Assembly (NCBI RefSeq): GCF_022899355.1
Contig: NZ_JALJCK010000002.1
Span: forward strand, 124,001-188,000
DNA from: Shinella yambaruensis
GTDB lineage: Bacteria; Pseudomonadota; Alphaproteobacteria; Rhizobiales; Rhizobiaceae
Length of the DNA: 64,000 nt
Direction: 5' to 3'
Below are positions 34,978-42,869 of the stretch, piece by piece. The translations under genes and the position numbers were made by a program. The notes under the pieces are model-generated. The model did no database searches. It was not told the DNA's origin and saw nothing but the letters and a program-made list of their open reading frames with translations. Every line of letters starts with the position of its first letter. Position 1 is the first letter of the stretch.

Positions 34978-35373
34978 TCATGCGGTCTCGATATCCGTCT
35001 GCGAAAAGTCGTCGCCCTTGTAGAGCAGCGGGACGTCGAACTGTCTTGCGCAGGCATAGGCAAAGCAGTCGCCGAAGTTGAGGCTTGCGGGATGGCGGCC
35101 CTTGCCGAAACGTTGATGGACGATGACCGCCAGATCCCCCACGCGTCGATCGATCGGTTCGACCGCGATGGAAAGCAGCGTGAGGAAATCTGTGACGAGC
35201 TGAAGCGCGTCGGTCGGCGCTATCTGACGTTCACGGGCCAGCGCGAGGGACGTCTCCCAAACCGCCATGGGTGATGTGTACCGGATGTCTGCCTGTTGAA
35301 GCCGCGCTAGAAGTGCATCGGCACCCTCTTCTGAAGCCAGGATCGCAACGAGCGCCGACGCATCGACGAACAT
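34978..35373 (-). CDS. vapC: VapC-family toxin (PIN-domain ribonuclease)
   Basis: 131 residues starting MFVDASALVAILASEEGA, with later acidic residues in WETSLALARE and in NFGDCFAYACAR and KGDDFSQTD, the four-acid PIN active site typical of VapC. The ATG at 35373 shares its A with the vapB stop (TGATG); a TTG one codon upstream is less likely. It is a different VapC branch from the one at 5157-5558. Confidence 0.92.
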   Translation of the reverse strand: MFVDASALVAILASEEGADALLARLQQADIRYTSPMAVWETSLALARERQIAPTDALQLVTDFLTLLSIAVEPIDRRVGDLAVIVHQRFGKGRHPASLNFGDCFAYACARQFDVPLLYKGDDFSQTDIETA

Positions 35374-35615
35374 CAATTGTCCTCATAGAGACTGTCGATG
35401 AAGGCCTTGTCCGCAGGCGGTCCTTTCTTGGGGTATTTCGCATCCAGGTCGCGAACGAAGGCCTTGGCCTTCTCGACCAGCGTCGGCTCGCTTTCCGCGC
35501 GCTGCAATTCATGCACCAGCGCCTGCCGCACCGCCTCGGTCTTGCTGACCTTGCGCAGCGTGGACAGCCGTTCGGCAAGCCGGTCGACCTCCTGGTCCTT
35601 CACGTAGAGCGGCAT
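35373..35615 (-). CDS. vapB: VapB-family antitoxin (Rv0623-like/PSK transcription factor type)
   Basis: 80 residues: MPLYVKDQEVDRLAERL and VSKTEAVRQALVHEL are the ribbon-helix-helix part of the Rv0623-type VapB; the C-terminal YPKKGPPADKAFIDSLYEDN probably wraps the toxin. ATG at 35615; the longer frame to 35651 crosses an AT-rich palindromic stretch containing TATATACC (around 35638-35650), which is a likely promoter/operator for self-repression. Confidence 0.9.
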   Translation of the reverse strand: MPLYVKDQEVDRLAERLSTLRKVSKTEAVRQALVHELQRAESEPTLVEKAKAFVRDLDAKYPKKGPPADKAFIDSLYEDN

Positions 35616-35672
35616 GGTATATCCTTCCTCGTTCGAAGGTATATATACCACGCCGGCACCTTGCCTGAAAGA

Positions 35673-36317
35673 TCAGGCTAGCTTCACCGCGTCAGGATGC
35701 GCGGCCTGGAAGGCCGGGAGGGCGCGGCAGGTTTCGGTGATGCGCCGCACCCGTTCGAGACCCGACAGGTCGACGCCCCAGCGCTCGGCATTGTAGACCT
35801 GCGGGACGAGGCAGAAATCCGCCATGGTGAGCGTGTCGCCATGGCAGAAGGTGCCGGTCGCCGGGGCGTCGAGGAGTTTTTCGACGGCGAGAAGACCCTC
35901 GCCGATGAATTTCTTCATCCAGTCGATGCGGGTCTCCTCCCCTCCCCCCGTGAGCGTCATGACATGGCCGATGACACCCGTGTTGCAGACGGCGTGGATT
36001 TCCATGGCGATGGCATAGGAGAGCGTGCGCACCCGCTGCCGGCCGAGCGGATCGGCGGGCAGGAAACGCGCCTCGGGGCGCGTTTCGGCAAGGTATTCGA
36101 TGATCGCCAGCGACTGCGTCAGCGTGTGCCCGTCGATCGACAGCGCCGGCACGAGGCCCTGCGGGTTGCGGGCGCGGTGCTCCGGCGACCGTTGCTGTCC
36201 GGACAGAAGGTCGATGGACTCGCGCCGATAGGCAAGACCGAGGCTTTCCAGCGCGATGCGCACGCGATAGCTGGCGGAGGACCGCCAGTAGTCGTAGAGG
36301 ATGATCTCGTCCTGCAC
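35673..36317 (-). CDS. maiA: Maleylacetoacetate isomerase (zeta-class glutathione S-transferase)
   Basis: 214 residues. The zeta-GST active-site motif appears as SSASYRVRIAL (usual form SSCSxRVRIAL), followed by NPQGLVPAL and SLAIIEYLAE for glutathione binding, and a helical C-terminal domain with ADFCLVPQVYNAERW. It isomerises maleylacetoacetate to fumarylacetoacetate with glutathione in tyrosine/homogentisate degradation. It follows the fumarylacetoacetase gene by 4 bp in the same direction. Confidence 0.93.
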   Translation of the reverse strand: MQDEIILYDYWRSSASYRVRIALESLGLAYRRESIDLLSGQQRSPEHRARNPQGLVPALSIDGHTLTQSLAIIEYLAETRPEARFLPADPLGRQRVRTLSYAIAMEIHAVCNTGVIGHVMTLTGGGEETRIDWMKKFIGEGLLAVEKLLDAPATGTFCHGDTLTMADFCLVPQVYNAERWGVDLSGLERVRRITETCRALPAFQAAHPDAVKLA

Positions 36318-36321
36318 CGGC

Positions 36322-37338
36322 TCAGTCCTTCTCGTACCGCTCGACGGTCTGCTCGATCGCGCCGAAGATCGAATGGCCCGCCTTGTCCTTCATCTCGATG
36401 CGCACGGTGTCGCCGAACTTCATGAAGGGGGTCTTGGGCGCGCCGGACGTGATCGTCTCGATGGTGCGGATTTCGGCAATGCAGGAATAGCCCGCCCCGC
36501 CTTCGGCGACCGGCTTGCCGGGGCCGCCGTCGAGCTTGTTGGAAACGGTGCCGGAACCGATGATCGAGCCGGCGACGAGCGGCCGGGTCCTGGCGGCATG
36601 GGCAACGAGCTCGGCGAAATCGAAGGTCATGTCGACGCCGGCATCGGCCCTGCCGAAAGGCTTGCCGTTCAGCGAGACGAGGAGCGGCAGGTGCAGCCGG
36701 CCGCCGTCCCAGGCCTCGCCCAGCTCGTCGGGCGTGACCGCGACCGGTGAGAAGGCCGAGGAGGGTTTGGACTGGAAGAAGCCGAAGCCCTTGGCGAGCT
36801 CGCCCGGGATGAGGCCGCGCAGCGAGACGTCGTTGACGAGCATGACGAGCTTGATCGCCTGCCGCGCCTCCTCGACGCTCGCTCCCATCGGCACGTCGTC
36901 GACGATGACGGCGATCTCGCCCTCCATGTCGATGCCGAAGGCTTCGTCCGCCGCAAGGATCGGGTCTCGCGGTCCGAGGAAGCTGTCGGAGCCGCCCTGG
37001 TACATCAGCGGATCGGTCCAGAAGCTTTCCGGCATCTCGGCATTGCGCGCCTTGCGCACCAGTTCGACATGGTTGACATAGGCCGAGCCGTCCGCCCACT
37101 GGTAGGCGCGCGGCAGCGGCGCGGCGGCGTCGTGCTCGTGGAAGCGGGCGGTCGGCTGCGAGCCGGTCTCAAGCCCCTCGGCGACCCTTTCCAGCCGCGG
37201 CGCGACGTGTTCCCAGTCATCGAGCGCATCCTGCAGGGTGCAGGCGATGTGCCCCACTTCCGAGCAGCGCGTCAGGTCGCGCGAGACGACGACCAGGCGG
37301 CCGTCGCGGGTGGAATTTTTCAGTGTCGCAAGCTTCAT
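36322..37338 (-). CDS. fahA: Fumarylacetoacetate hydrolase family protein (fumarylacetoacetase)
   Basis: 338 residues with the FAH catalytic fold: DPILAADEAFGIDMEGEIAVIVDDVPMG carries metal-ligand acids, then LVNDVSLRGL, GFGFFQSKPSSAFSPVAV and GSGTVSNKL. It cleaves fumarylacetoacetate to fumarate and acetoacetate, the last homogentisate step. Start at 37338 (MKLATLKN); the longer frame to 37518 would overlap the divergent DUF2585 gene. Linked to maiA by 4 bp. The gene is separated from hmgA by the oppositely oriented DUF2585 gene. Confidence 0.92.
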   Translation of the reverse strand: MKLATLKNSTRDGRLVVVSRDLTRCSEVGHIACTLQDALDDWEHVAPRLERVAEGLETGSQPTARFHEHDAAAPLPRAYQWADGSAYVNHVELVRKARNAEMPESFWTDPLMYQGGSDSFLGPRDPILAADEAFGIDMEGEIAVIVDDVPMGASVEEARQAIKLVMLVNDVSLRGLIPGELAKGFGFFQSKPSSAFSPVAVTPDELGEAWDGGRLHLPLLVSLNGKPFGRADAGVDMTFDFAELVAHAARTRPLVAGSIIGSGTVSNKLDGGPGKPVAEGGAGYSCIAEIRTIETITSGAPKTPFMKFGDTVRIEMKDKAGHSIFGAIEQTVERYEKD

Positions 37339-37453
37339 GCGTCCTACTCCCGATCTTGTTTCCGGCCGTGCGATCGTGTCATCTACCGGCCGCCTGTCTC
37401 CACCCTCGTGCGCCGGTCGTGCCGGCGCATCGCATTTCCGAGGAAATCCCGTC

Positions 37454-38014
37454 TTGAACCGTACGGTGCTGAATTCCCTGCTGCTGGCCGCCGGCTTCAT
37501 CGGCGCGACGGCCATCATCCTTTATACGATGGGTCAGCCGCTCATCTGCAAGTGCGGATATGTCAAACTCTGGCATGGCGTGGTGATTTCTTCGGAAAAC
37601 TCGCAGCATCTGTCCGACTGGTACACGCCGAGCCACATCATCCACGGCATCCTGTTCTTCGGCTTCTTCACGCTGATCCTGAGGAAGGCGAGCCTCAACC
37701 TCCGGCTTGCCCTTTCGCTGGTGCTGGAATGCGCCTGGGAGATTCTCGAAAACACCGACATGATCATCAATCGCTATCGCGAATCGACGATCTCGCTCGA
37801 CTATTTCGGCGACAGCGTGATCAATTCGAGCGCGGACATCCTCGCCATGGTGGTCGGCTTCTTCCTCGCCGCGCGCCTGCCCGTCTGGGCCAGCGTCGCG
37901 ATCATCATCGTCTTCGAGGCGACAACCACCTGGCTCATCCGCGATGGCCTGGCGCTCAACATCCTGATGCTCGTCTGGCCGCTGGAGGCGGTGAAGGCCT
38001 GGCAGGGCGGGTGA
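37454..38014 (+). CDS. DUF2585 (UPF0314) integral membrane protein
   Basis: 186 residues with about five membrane helices (NSLLLAAGFIGATAIILYTMG; HIIHGILFFGFFTLIL; DILAMVVGFFLAARLPVW). Hallmarks of the family include MGQPLICKCGY, LECAWEILENTDMIINRYRE and SLDYFGDSVINS. Function is unknown. The likely start is TTG at 37454 behind GAGGAAA. It runs opposite to the homogentisate genes, with only 2 bp between its stop and that of hmgA, and is divergent from fahA by 115 bp. Confidence 0.85.
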   Translation: MNRTVLNSLLLAAGFIGATAIILYTMGQPLICKCGYVKLWHGVVISSENSQHLSDWYTPSHIIHGILFFGFFTLILRKASLNLRLALSLVLECAWEILENTDMIINRYRESTISLDYFGDSVINSSADILAMVVGFFLAARLPVWASVAIIIVFEATTTWLIRDGLALNILMLVWPLEAVKAWQGG

Positions 38015-38016
38015 CG

Positions 38017-39348
38017 TCATTTGATGCCAGGCGTGCCGTCGAACCTGCGCTCCAGCCCATCCCAGCATTCGAGATAGTTGTCCTGCAGGGTCTCCAGCTC
38101 GGCCGCGAATTTCGTGAGCTGCTGGGGAAAGCGCGTCTCGAACATGAAGGCCATGGTGTGGTCGAGCTTCACGGGCTTCAGCTCGCTGTTCGAGGCCTTT
38201 TCGAAGCCCGTCGCATCCGGCCCGTGCGGCAGCATCATGTTGTGCAGGCTCATGCCGCCCGGCACGAATCCCTCTTCCTTGGCGTCGTACTGGCCATGGA
38301 TCAACCCCATGAACTCGCTCATGATATTGCGGTGATACCACGGCGGGCGGAAGGTGTGCTCGGCCACCATCCAGCGCGGCGGGAAGATGACGAAATCGAT
38401 GTTCGCCGTGCCGGCCTCCTCGGTCGGGGCCGTCAGCACGGTGAAGATCGACGGGTCGGGATGGTCGAAGAGGATCGCGCCGACCGGCGAATAGGTCCTG
38501 AGGTCGTATTTGAACGGCGTGTAGTTGCCGTGCCAGGCGACGACGTCGAGCGGGGAATGGCCGATCTCGGTGACATAGAACTTGCCGCACCATTTGACGT
38601 GGACCCGGCAGGGCGTCTCCTTGTCCTCGTAGGCGGCGACGGGCGTCTTGAAGTCGCGCGGATTGGCAAGGCAGTTGGCGCCGATCGGCCCGCGGTCCGG
38701 CAGGGTGAATTTCGCACCGTAGTTCTCGCAGACATAGCCGCGCCACATATCGCCCGCGCCGATGCGCGAGACCTTGAACATCATGCCGCGCGGGATGAGG
38801 CAGGTCTCCAGCGGCTCGACATCCATGATGCCCATCTCGGTGAAGACGCGGACGGCGCCGAGCTGCGGCACGACCAGGAGCTCGCCGTCGGCATTGAAGA
38901 AGTAGTCGTCCACCATGTCGGCATTGAACGTATAGGCGTGTGCGGCCATGCCGACCTGGGTCAGCACGTCGCCGGCCGTCGTCATGGTGCGGATGCCCTG
39001 TAGGAAGTTCTGCGTCTCGGCCGGTGCCGGCAGCGGGTTCCAGCGCAGCTGGCCGAGCGGCAGGGAATGGTCGTCTAGGCAGGGCGCCGTCTTCCAGTGC
39101 GGGTAGCTGGCATTGGAGAAGCGACGGGTGTGGCGCACGCTCGGGCGGATGCGGTAGAGCCAGGAGCGTTCGTTGGTACCGCGCGGGGCAGTGAAGGGCG
39201 AACCGGAAAGCTGCTCGGCATAAAGGCCGTATTCGCATTTCTGGGGGCTGTTCTGGCCCTGCGGCAGGGCACCGGGGAGCGCTTCCGTCTCGAAGTCGTT
39301 GCCGAAGCCCGGCATGTATTTCAGGCTGTTGGCGGCGTGATCCGGCAT
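38017..39348 (-). CDS. hmgA: Homogentisate 1,2-dioxygenase
   Basis: 443 residues, the normal length. Begins with [19 protein letters not shown]; iron ligands lie in [17 protein letters not shown] (His and Glu) and [13 protein letters not shown] (His). It opens the homogentisate ring to maleylacetoacetate using Fe(II) and O2. It is divergent from a MarR gene, with 81 bp between starts and a dyad at 39385-39417. The downstream enzymes maiA and fahA lie beyond the antisense DUF2585 gene. No 4-hydroxyphenylpyruvate dioxygenase is in the window. Confidence 0.97.
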   Translation of the reverse strand: MPDHAANSLKYMPGFGNDFETEALPGALPQGQNSPQKCEYGLYAEQLSGSPFTAPRGTNERSWLYRIRPSVRHTRRFSNASYPHWKTAPCLDDHSLPLGQLRWNPLPAPAETQNFLQGIRTMTTAGDVLTQVGMAAHAYTFNADMVDDYFFNADGELLVVPQLGAVRVFTEMGIMDVEPLETCLIPRGMMFKVSRIGAGDMWRGYVCENYGAKFTLPDRGPIGANCLANPRDFKTPVAAYEDKETPCRVHVKWCGKFYVTEIGHSPLDVVAWHGNYTPFKYDLRTYSPVGAILFDHPDPSIFTVLTAPTEEAGTANIDFVIFPPRWMVAEHTFRPPWYHRNIMSEFMGLIHGQYDAKEEGFVPGGMSLHNMMLPHGPDATGFEKASNSELKPVKLDHTMAFMFETRFPQQLTKFAAELETLQDNYLECWDGLERRFDGTPGIK

Positions 39349-39384
39349 GGCTAATCCTCCTCCTGCAAGGCGCTTGTCCTCAAG

Positions 39385-39417
39385 TGGTTGCAGATGTAAC
39401 TGTCCATTTTGTAACCA
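39385..39417. promoter_or_regulatory. Candidate MarR operator between hmgA and the MarR gene
   Basis: TGGTTGCA (39385-39392) and TGTAACCA (39410-39417) are near-perfect inverted repeats, and an inner GTTGCAGATGTAAC adds a second, smaller dyad. It lies in the 81-bp divergent promoter region, so one bound dimer could control both genes. Confidence 0.6.
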
Positions 39418-39429
39418 TCAAGGCATGCC

Positions 39430-39888
39430 ATGGACTTCAAGCTCGAAACATTCCTGCCCTATCGGCTCAACCTCGCGGCCGAGCTGGTCAGCCAGCGCTT
39501 TGCCGCGCAATACCGCGCGCGCTATCGCATGACGCGGCCGGAATGGCGGGCGCTCGCCGCGCTCGGCTCCTACGGGCGCATGACGGCGACGGAGATCGGC
39601 GCCAATTCCAGCATGCACAAGACGAAGGTGTCGCGGGCGGTACGGGCGCTGGAGGAAAAACGCTGGCTGAAGCGCAGCGAGGACCTGGACGACCGCCGGA
39701 TCGAGCATCTGGAGCTGACGCCGGCGGGACGGCGCATCTATGGCGAGATGGTCGTGCTGGCGCACGACTACGAGCGGGACCTTGCCGGGCTTCTGGGAGC
39801 CGGCGGCCTGCGGCAACTGGAGGCGGGCCTTGCGGCCATCGAGGCGAAGCTGGCGGTACCGGCACGCCGCCGCGCGCCAAAGGACTGA
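39430..39888 (+). CDS. hmgR: MarR-family regulator, probable repressor of homogentisate genes
   Basis: 152 residues with the MarR winged helix: YRMTRPEWRALAALGSYGRMTATEIG, MHKTKVSRAVRALEEKRWL and the wing DLDDRRIEHLELTPAG. Divergent from hmgA with a dyad in between, the layout typical for MarR repressors of aromatic degradation that respond to a pathway intermediate. The symbol is given by context, not by sequence identity. Confidence 0.85.
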   Translation: MDFKLETFLPYRLNLAAELVSQRFAAQYRARYRMTRPEWRALAALGSYGRMTATEIGANSSMHKTKVSRAVRALEEKRWLKRSEDLDDRRIEHLELTPAGRRIYGEMVVLAHDYERDLAGLLGAGGLRQLEAGLAAIEAKLAVPARRRAPKD

Positions 39889-39975
39889 CGATCCATCAAT
39901 CCCGTGAAACGATCGGGCGGGATCGATTCATATCTTTCGTTGGACGAGGATTCGCGGCTTCGGCAGACTCCTTCC

Positions 39976-40230
39976 ATGCCGAAGCCACCCCCTGCCCTGC
40001 TGCCCACCTACCGTTTTCGCCGCATCGATGCAGCGCGCAACATGGCACGCTTCTACATGCTGTCGCTGGAGCCGACGCTTTTCGGGGAGGTTGCGGTGCT
40101 GCGTCATTGGGGGCGCATCGGCAGCCGCGGCCGGCAGGCGCTGAGCCTCTATCCCACCCTAGTGGAGGCGGAGACGATGCTTGCCCGACAGGTCGCGCTT
40201 CGGCGCAAGCGGGGCTATGTCGAGGCGTAA
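39976..40230 (+). CDS. Small WGR-domain protein
   Basis: 84 residues consisting almost wholly of a WGR domain: YRFRRIDAARNMARFYML, then HWGRIGSRGRQALSLYPT and a final helix with ARQVALRRKRGY. WGR domains bind nucleic acids or act in DNA-damage proteins such as PARPs, but stand-alone small forms like this have no known role. The frame is open from 39904; ATG at 39976 is where similarity begins. It is the last gene before the replication locus. Confidence 0.85.
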   Translation: MPKPPPALLPTYRFRRIDAARNMARFYMLSLEPTLFGEVAVLRHWGRIGSRGRQALSLYPTLVEAETMLARQVALRRKRGYVEA

Positions 40231-40423
40231 CCGGCACGGTTCGGCGAGGCAGCACGCAAAAGAATGAACTTTCTTGGGTTTTCCCCAGCCGAATCGAGTG
40301 ACGCCGATAGCCGGCAAATGGTCAATAGGGTAAAGTCCGGTTTATGTGGTGCCAGCCCCGTCCCGCGGCCGGCGCGTTAACCCTTTTTGCCTTGCCCTCG
40401 AATCAGAATCGCGTCTAAATGCG

Positions 40424-40449
40424 TTTTAAACCTGCAAATGGGTTTAAAA
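40424..40449. promoter_or_regulatory. RepA-type operator upstream of repA
   Basis: TTTTAAACC (40424-40432) and GGTTTAAAA (40441-40449) form a perfect 9-bp inverted repeat with an 8-bp spacer, 21 bp before the repA start. RepA proteins of repABC replicons repress their own promoter at such dyads. A weak promoter, TTGCCC (40392) and TCTAAA (40414), lies just upstream. Confidence 0.7.
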
Positions 40450-40470
40450 TCGCATTTTGAGATTCTCGAT

Positions 40471-41682
40471 ATGAATATGGCCGCAACGTTCGGACGGGCA
40501 ATTTCCGAGGTCGATCAACTGATCATCGGACAGGCGCACGAACTGTCAGACAAGCTGAAGCAGCACCGGCTGGAGATGTTTCCTCCCGTCGCACAGAAGA
40601 GCCTGCGCCAGTTCCAGCTGAGCGAGGCCGCCCGGTTCCTGGGCGTCACCAGCGGCTACCTGCGCAATCTCTCGCTGGAATCCAAGGGGCCTCTGCCGCA
40701 GGTCACGCCCTCCGGCCGCCGGTCCTATTCGGCCGAGCAGTTGCAGGAGATGCGCGAATATCTGGAGCAGAACGGGCGCGGCGGCCAGCGTTACGTGCCG
40801 CGCCGGCGCGGCGGCGAGCACCTTCAGGTCATTGCGGTCGTCAACTTCAAGGGCGGCTCCGGCAAGACGACGACGACGGCGCACCTTGCCCAGCATCTCG
40901 CGCTCACCGGGCACCGGGTCCTCGCGGTCGATCTCGACCCGCAGGCGAGCCTTTCTGCGGTGCACGGCTTCCAGCCGGAATTCGACGTCAACGAGAACGA
41001 GACGCTCTACGGCGCCATCCGCTACGACGACCAGCGGCGGCCGCTGAAAGAGATCATCCGCAAGACGAACTTTCCGGGGCTCGACATCGTGCCGGGCAAT
41101 CTCGAGCTCATGGAGTTCGAGCACGATACGCCGCGCGTCCTGGCGCAGGGTGACCGGAGCGACTACGGCCGCATCTTCTTCGCACGGCTCGACGAGGCGT
41201 TGTCGTCCGTTGCCGACGACTATGACGTGGTGGTGATCGACTGCCCGCCGCAGCTCGGCTTCCTGACGATGAGCGCGATCTGCGGCGCGACGGCGGTCCT
41301 GATCACGGTGCACCCGCAGATGCTGGACGTCATGTCCATGTGCCAGTTCCTGCAGATGCTGGGCGAGGTGCTGAACACGCTGAAGAGCGCGGGCGGCAAC
41401 ATGAACCTCGACTGGCTGCGCTACCTCGTCACCCGCTATGACCCGGCCGACGGACCGCAGACCCAGATGGTCGCCTTCATGCGCTCGCTGTTCAAGCAGC
41501 ATGTCCTGACCAATCCGATGGTGCGAAGCGTCGCCATCGCCGATGCGGCGCTGACCAACCAGACGCTCTACGAGGTCGACCGGAGCCAGTTCACGCGTGC
41601 CACCTATGACCGAGCGCTCGAATCGCTGGAGGCGGTCAATGCGGAGATCGTCGAACTGATCCACAAGGCATGGGGGCGTTGA
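40471..41682 (+). CDS. repA: RepA, ParA-type partition ATPase of a repABC replicon
   Basis: 403 residues: N-terminal winged helix-turn-helix (FQLSEAARFLGVTSGYLRNL) followed by a ParA ATPase with deviant Walker A FKGGSGKTT (about K127), VDLDPQASLS and VVIDCPPQLGF. With RepB and parS it segregates the replicon and, with RepB, represses repABC. The ATG at 40471 gives MNMAATFGRA, a common RepA start; the frame extends to 40387 but would cover the operator dyad. repB follows after 2 bp. Confidence 0.97.
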   Translation: MNMAATFGRAISEVDQLIIGQAHELSDKLKQHRLEMFPPVAQKSLRQFQLSEAARFLGVTSGYLRNLSLESKGPLPQVTPSGRRSYSAEQLQEMREYLEQNGRGGQRYVPRRRGGEHLQVIAVVNFKGGSGKTTTTAHLAQHLALTGHRVLAVDLDPQASLSAVHGFQPEFDVNENETLYGAIRYDDQRRPLKEIIRKTNFPGLDIVPGNLELMEFEHDTPRVLAQGDRSDYGRIFFARLDEALSSVADDYDVVVIDCPPQLGFLTMSAICGATAVLITVHPQMLDVMSMCQFLQMLGEVLNTLKSAGGNMNLDWLRYLVTRYDPADGPQTQMVAFMRSLFKQHVLTNPMVRSVAIADAALTNQTLYEVDRSQFTRATYDRALESLEAVNAEIVELIHKAWGR

Positions 41683-41684
41683 CC

Positions 41685-42713
41685 ATGGCGCGCAAGAACG
41701 TTCTTTCCAACCTGATGTCGCCGGCCTCGGAAAAGTTGACGCCGGTAAACCCCGTCAATGACGAGCCGCGCCAGCACGTGACCTACAAAGGCATCGGCGC
41801 GCTCGGCGCCGTCACGCGCAGCATCGATGCGCTGGCCGCCAAGGCGGATGCGGCGAAGGAAATCGAGGCGAAGCTGACGGCCGGCGAGGTCGTCATCGAG
41901 CTCGAGCCGGACCAGATCGAGGAATCCTTCATCTCCGATCGTCTCGTTCATTCGGACGAGCAGTTCCGCGAACTGGTCGAGGCGATGCGCGTGCGCGGGC
42001 AGGATTCGCCGATCCTCGTGCGTCCGCACCCGACGAAGAGCGGGATCTACCAGATCGCCTTCGGCCACCGCCGCGCCAAGGCCGCCCGCCTGCTCGGGCG
42101 GCCCGTCCGCGCTGTCGTCAAGGCACTCACCGACCGCGACCATGTCATCGCGCAGGGCCAGGAAAACAGTGCGCGCGCCGATCTCTCCTTCCTCGAACGG
42201 GCGACCTTTGCCGGCGAGCTGGAGGCGCGCGGCTTCGACCGCGAGACGATCATGGCGGCGCTGAGCGCCGACAAGACGACCGTGTCCAAGATGCTCTCGG
42301 TGGTGAACCGCATTCCCAAGGCGGTTCGGGCCGGCATCGGCCCGGCGCTCGCCATCGGCCGCGACCGCTGGCATGAGCTGGCTACCCGCTTCGACGCGCC
42401 CGAAAACGAGGACAAGGCGGTGGAATTCCTGGCACGCGAGCGGGTGAAGACCCGGGCGCCGGAGGACCGCTTCAACCTCGTCAGCAGCCATCTTGCCCGC
42501 AAGGAGGCTCCTGAGGCCGTTGCCAGGCCCGCGCCGGCCGAGTGGGTGCGCAAGGATGGCCCCGTGCGCGCCAGCATCAAGACCACTGGCCGCCAGTACA
42601 CGATTGCGCTGAAATCCGCGGATGCCGCGGCATTCGGCGCCTACATAACCCAGAACCTGGACCGTCTCTACGAGGCGTTCCGGACGGAAAATGCACAGAA
42701 ATCAGGAGATTGA
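41685..42713 (+). CDS. repB: RepB, ParB-type partition protein of a repABC replicon
   Basis: 342 residues beginning MARKNVLSNLM, the RepB signature start. A ParB/sulfiredoxin-like nuclease domain (FRELVEAMRVRGQDSPILVRPHP; YQIAFGHRRAKAARLLG) and a central helix-turn-helix (SADKTTVSKMLSVVNRIP) follow. It binds parS centromere sites and interacts with RepA. It starts 2 bp after repA. The 156-bp gap before repC encodes the antisense RNA. Confidence 0.97.
   Translation: MARKNVLSNLMSPASEKLTPVNPVNDEPRQHVTYKGIGALGAVTRSIDALAAKADAAKEIEAKLTAGEVVIELEPDQIEESFISDRLVHSDEQFRELVEAMRVRGQDSPILVRPHPTKSGIYQIAFGHRRAKAARLLGRPVRAVVKALTDRDHVIAQGQENSARADLSFLERATFAGELEARGFDRETIMAALSADKTTVSKMLSVVNRIPKAVRAGIGPALAIGRDRWHELATRFDAPENEDKAVEFLARERVKTRAPEDRFNLVSSHLARKEAPEAVARPAPAEWVRKDGPVRASIKTTGRQYTIALKSADAAAFGAYITQNLDRLYEAFRTENAQKSGD
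41735..41750. other. Candidate parS centromere site inside the 5' end of repB
   Basis: A 16-bp near-palindrome with GTTGAC at one end and GTAAAC at the other. It matches the repABC parS consensus as I recall it (GTTNNCNGCNGNNAAC) except at one of the two central positions. No better match was found between 40.2 and 44.6 kb by eye. Confidence 0.3.
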
Positions 42714-42721
42714 TCCGCAAA

Positions 42722-42774
42722 AGAAAAAGGCCCCCTCAACGTTACCGTCGCGGAAGCCCTTCTCATCGTTTAGC
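42722..42774 (-). ncRNA. ctRNA, antisense regulator of repC
   Basis: Lies in the repB-repC gap on the opposite strand, where repABC replicons encode a ~55-nt counter-transcribed RNA that limits repC expression and sets copy number and incompatibility. A strong promoter reads leftward (42781-42809), predicting a start near 42774. The RNA ends in a GC-rich hairpin (AAGGGCTTCC pairing with GGGGGCC) and T-run near 42722, a length of about 53 nt. The 5' end is estimated from the promoter, not measured. Confidence 0.8.
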
Positions 42775-42780
42775 AGCCTG

Positions 42781-42809
42781 AGAATCGCACTTCCCCGAAT
42801 CACAGTCAA
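42781..42809 (-). promoter_or_regulatory. Promoter of the ctRNA
   Basis: On the minus strand TTGACT (42809-42804), a 17-bp spacer, then GATTCT (42786-42781). This is a good sigma70-type promoter for leftward transcription into the repB-repC gap. Confidence 0.75.
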
Positions 42810-42869
42810 GCCTTTTTGGCGCCGGTTCCGGTGATGGGGTCTCTTTTGCCTGTTGAAAGGTGAAGAGAC

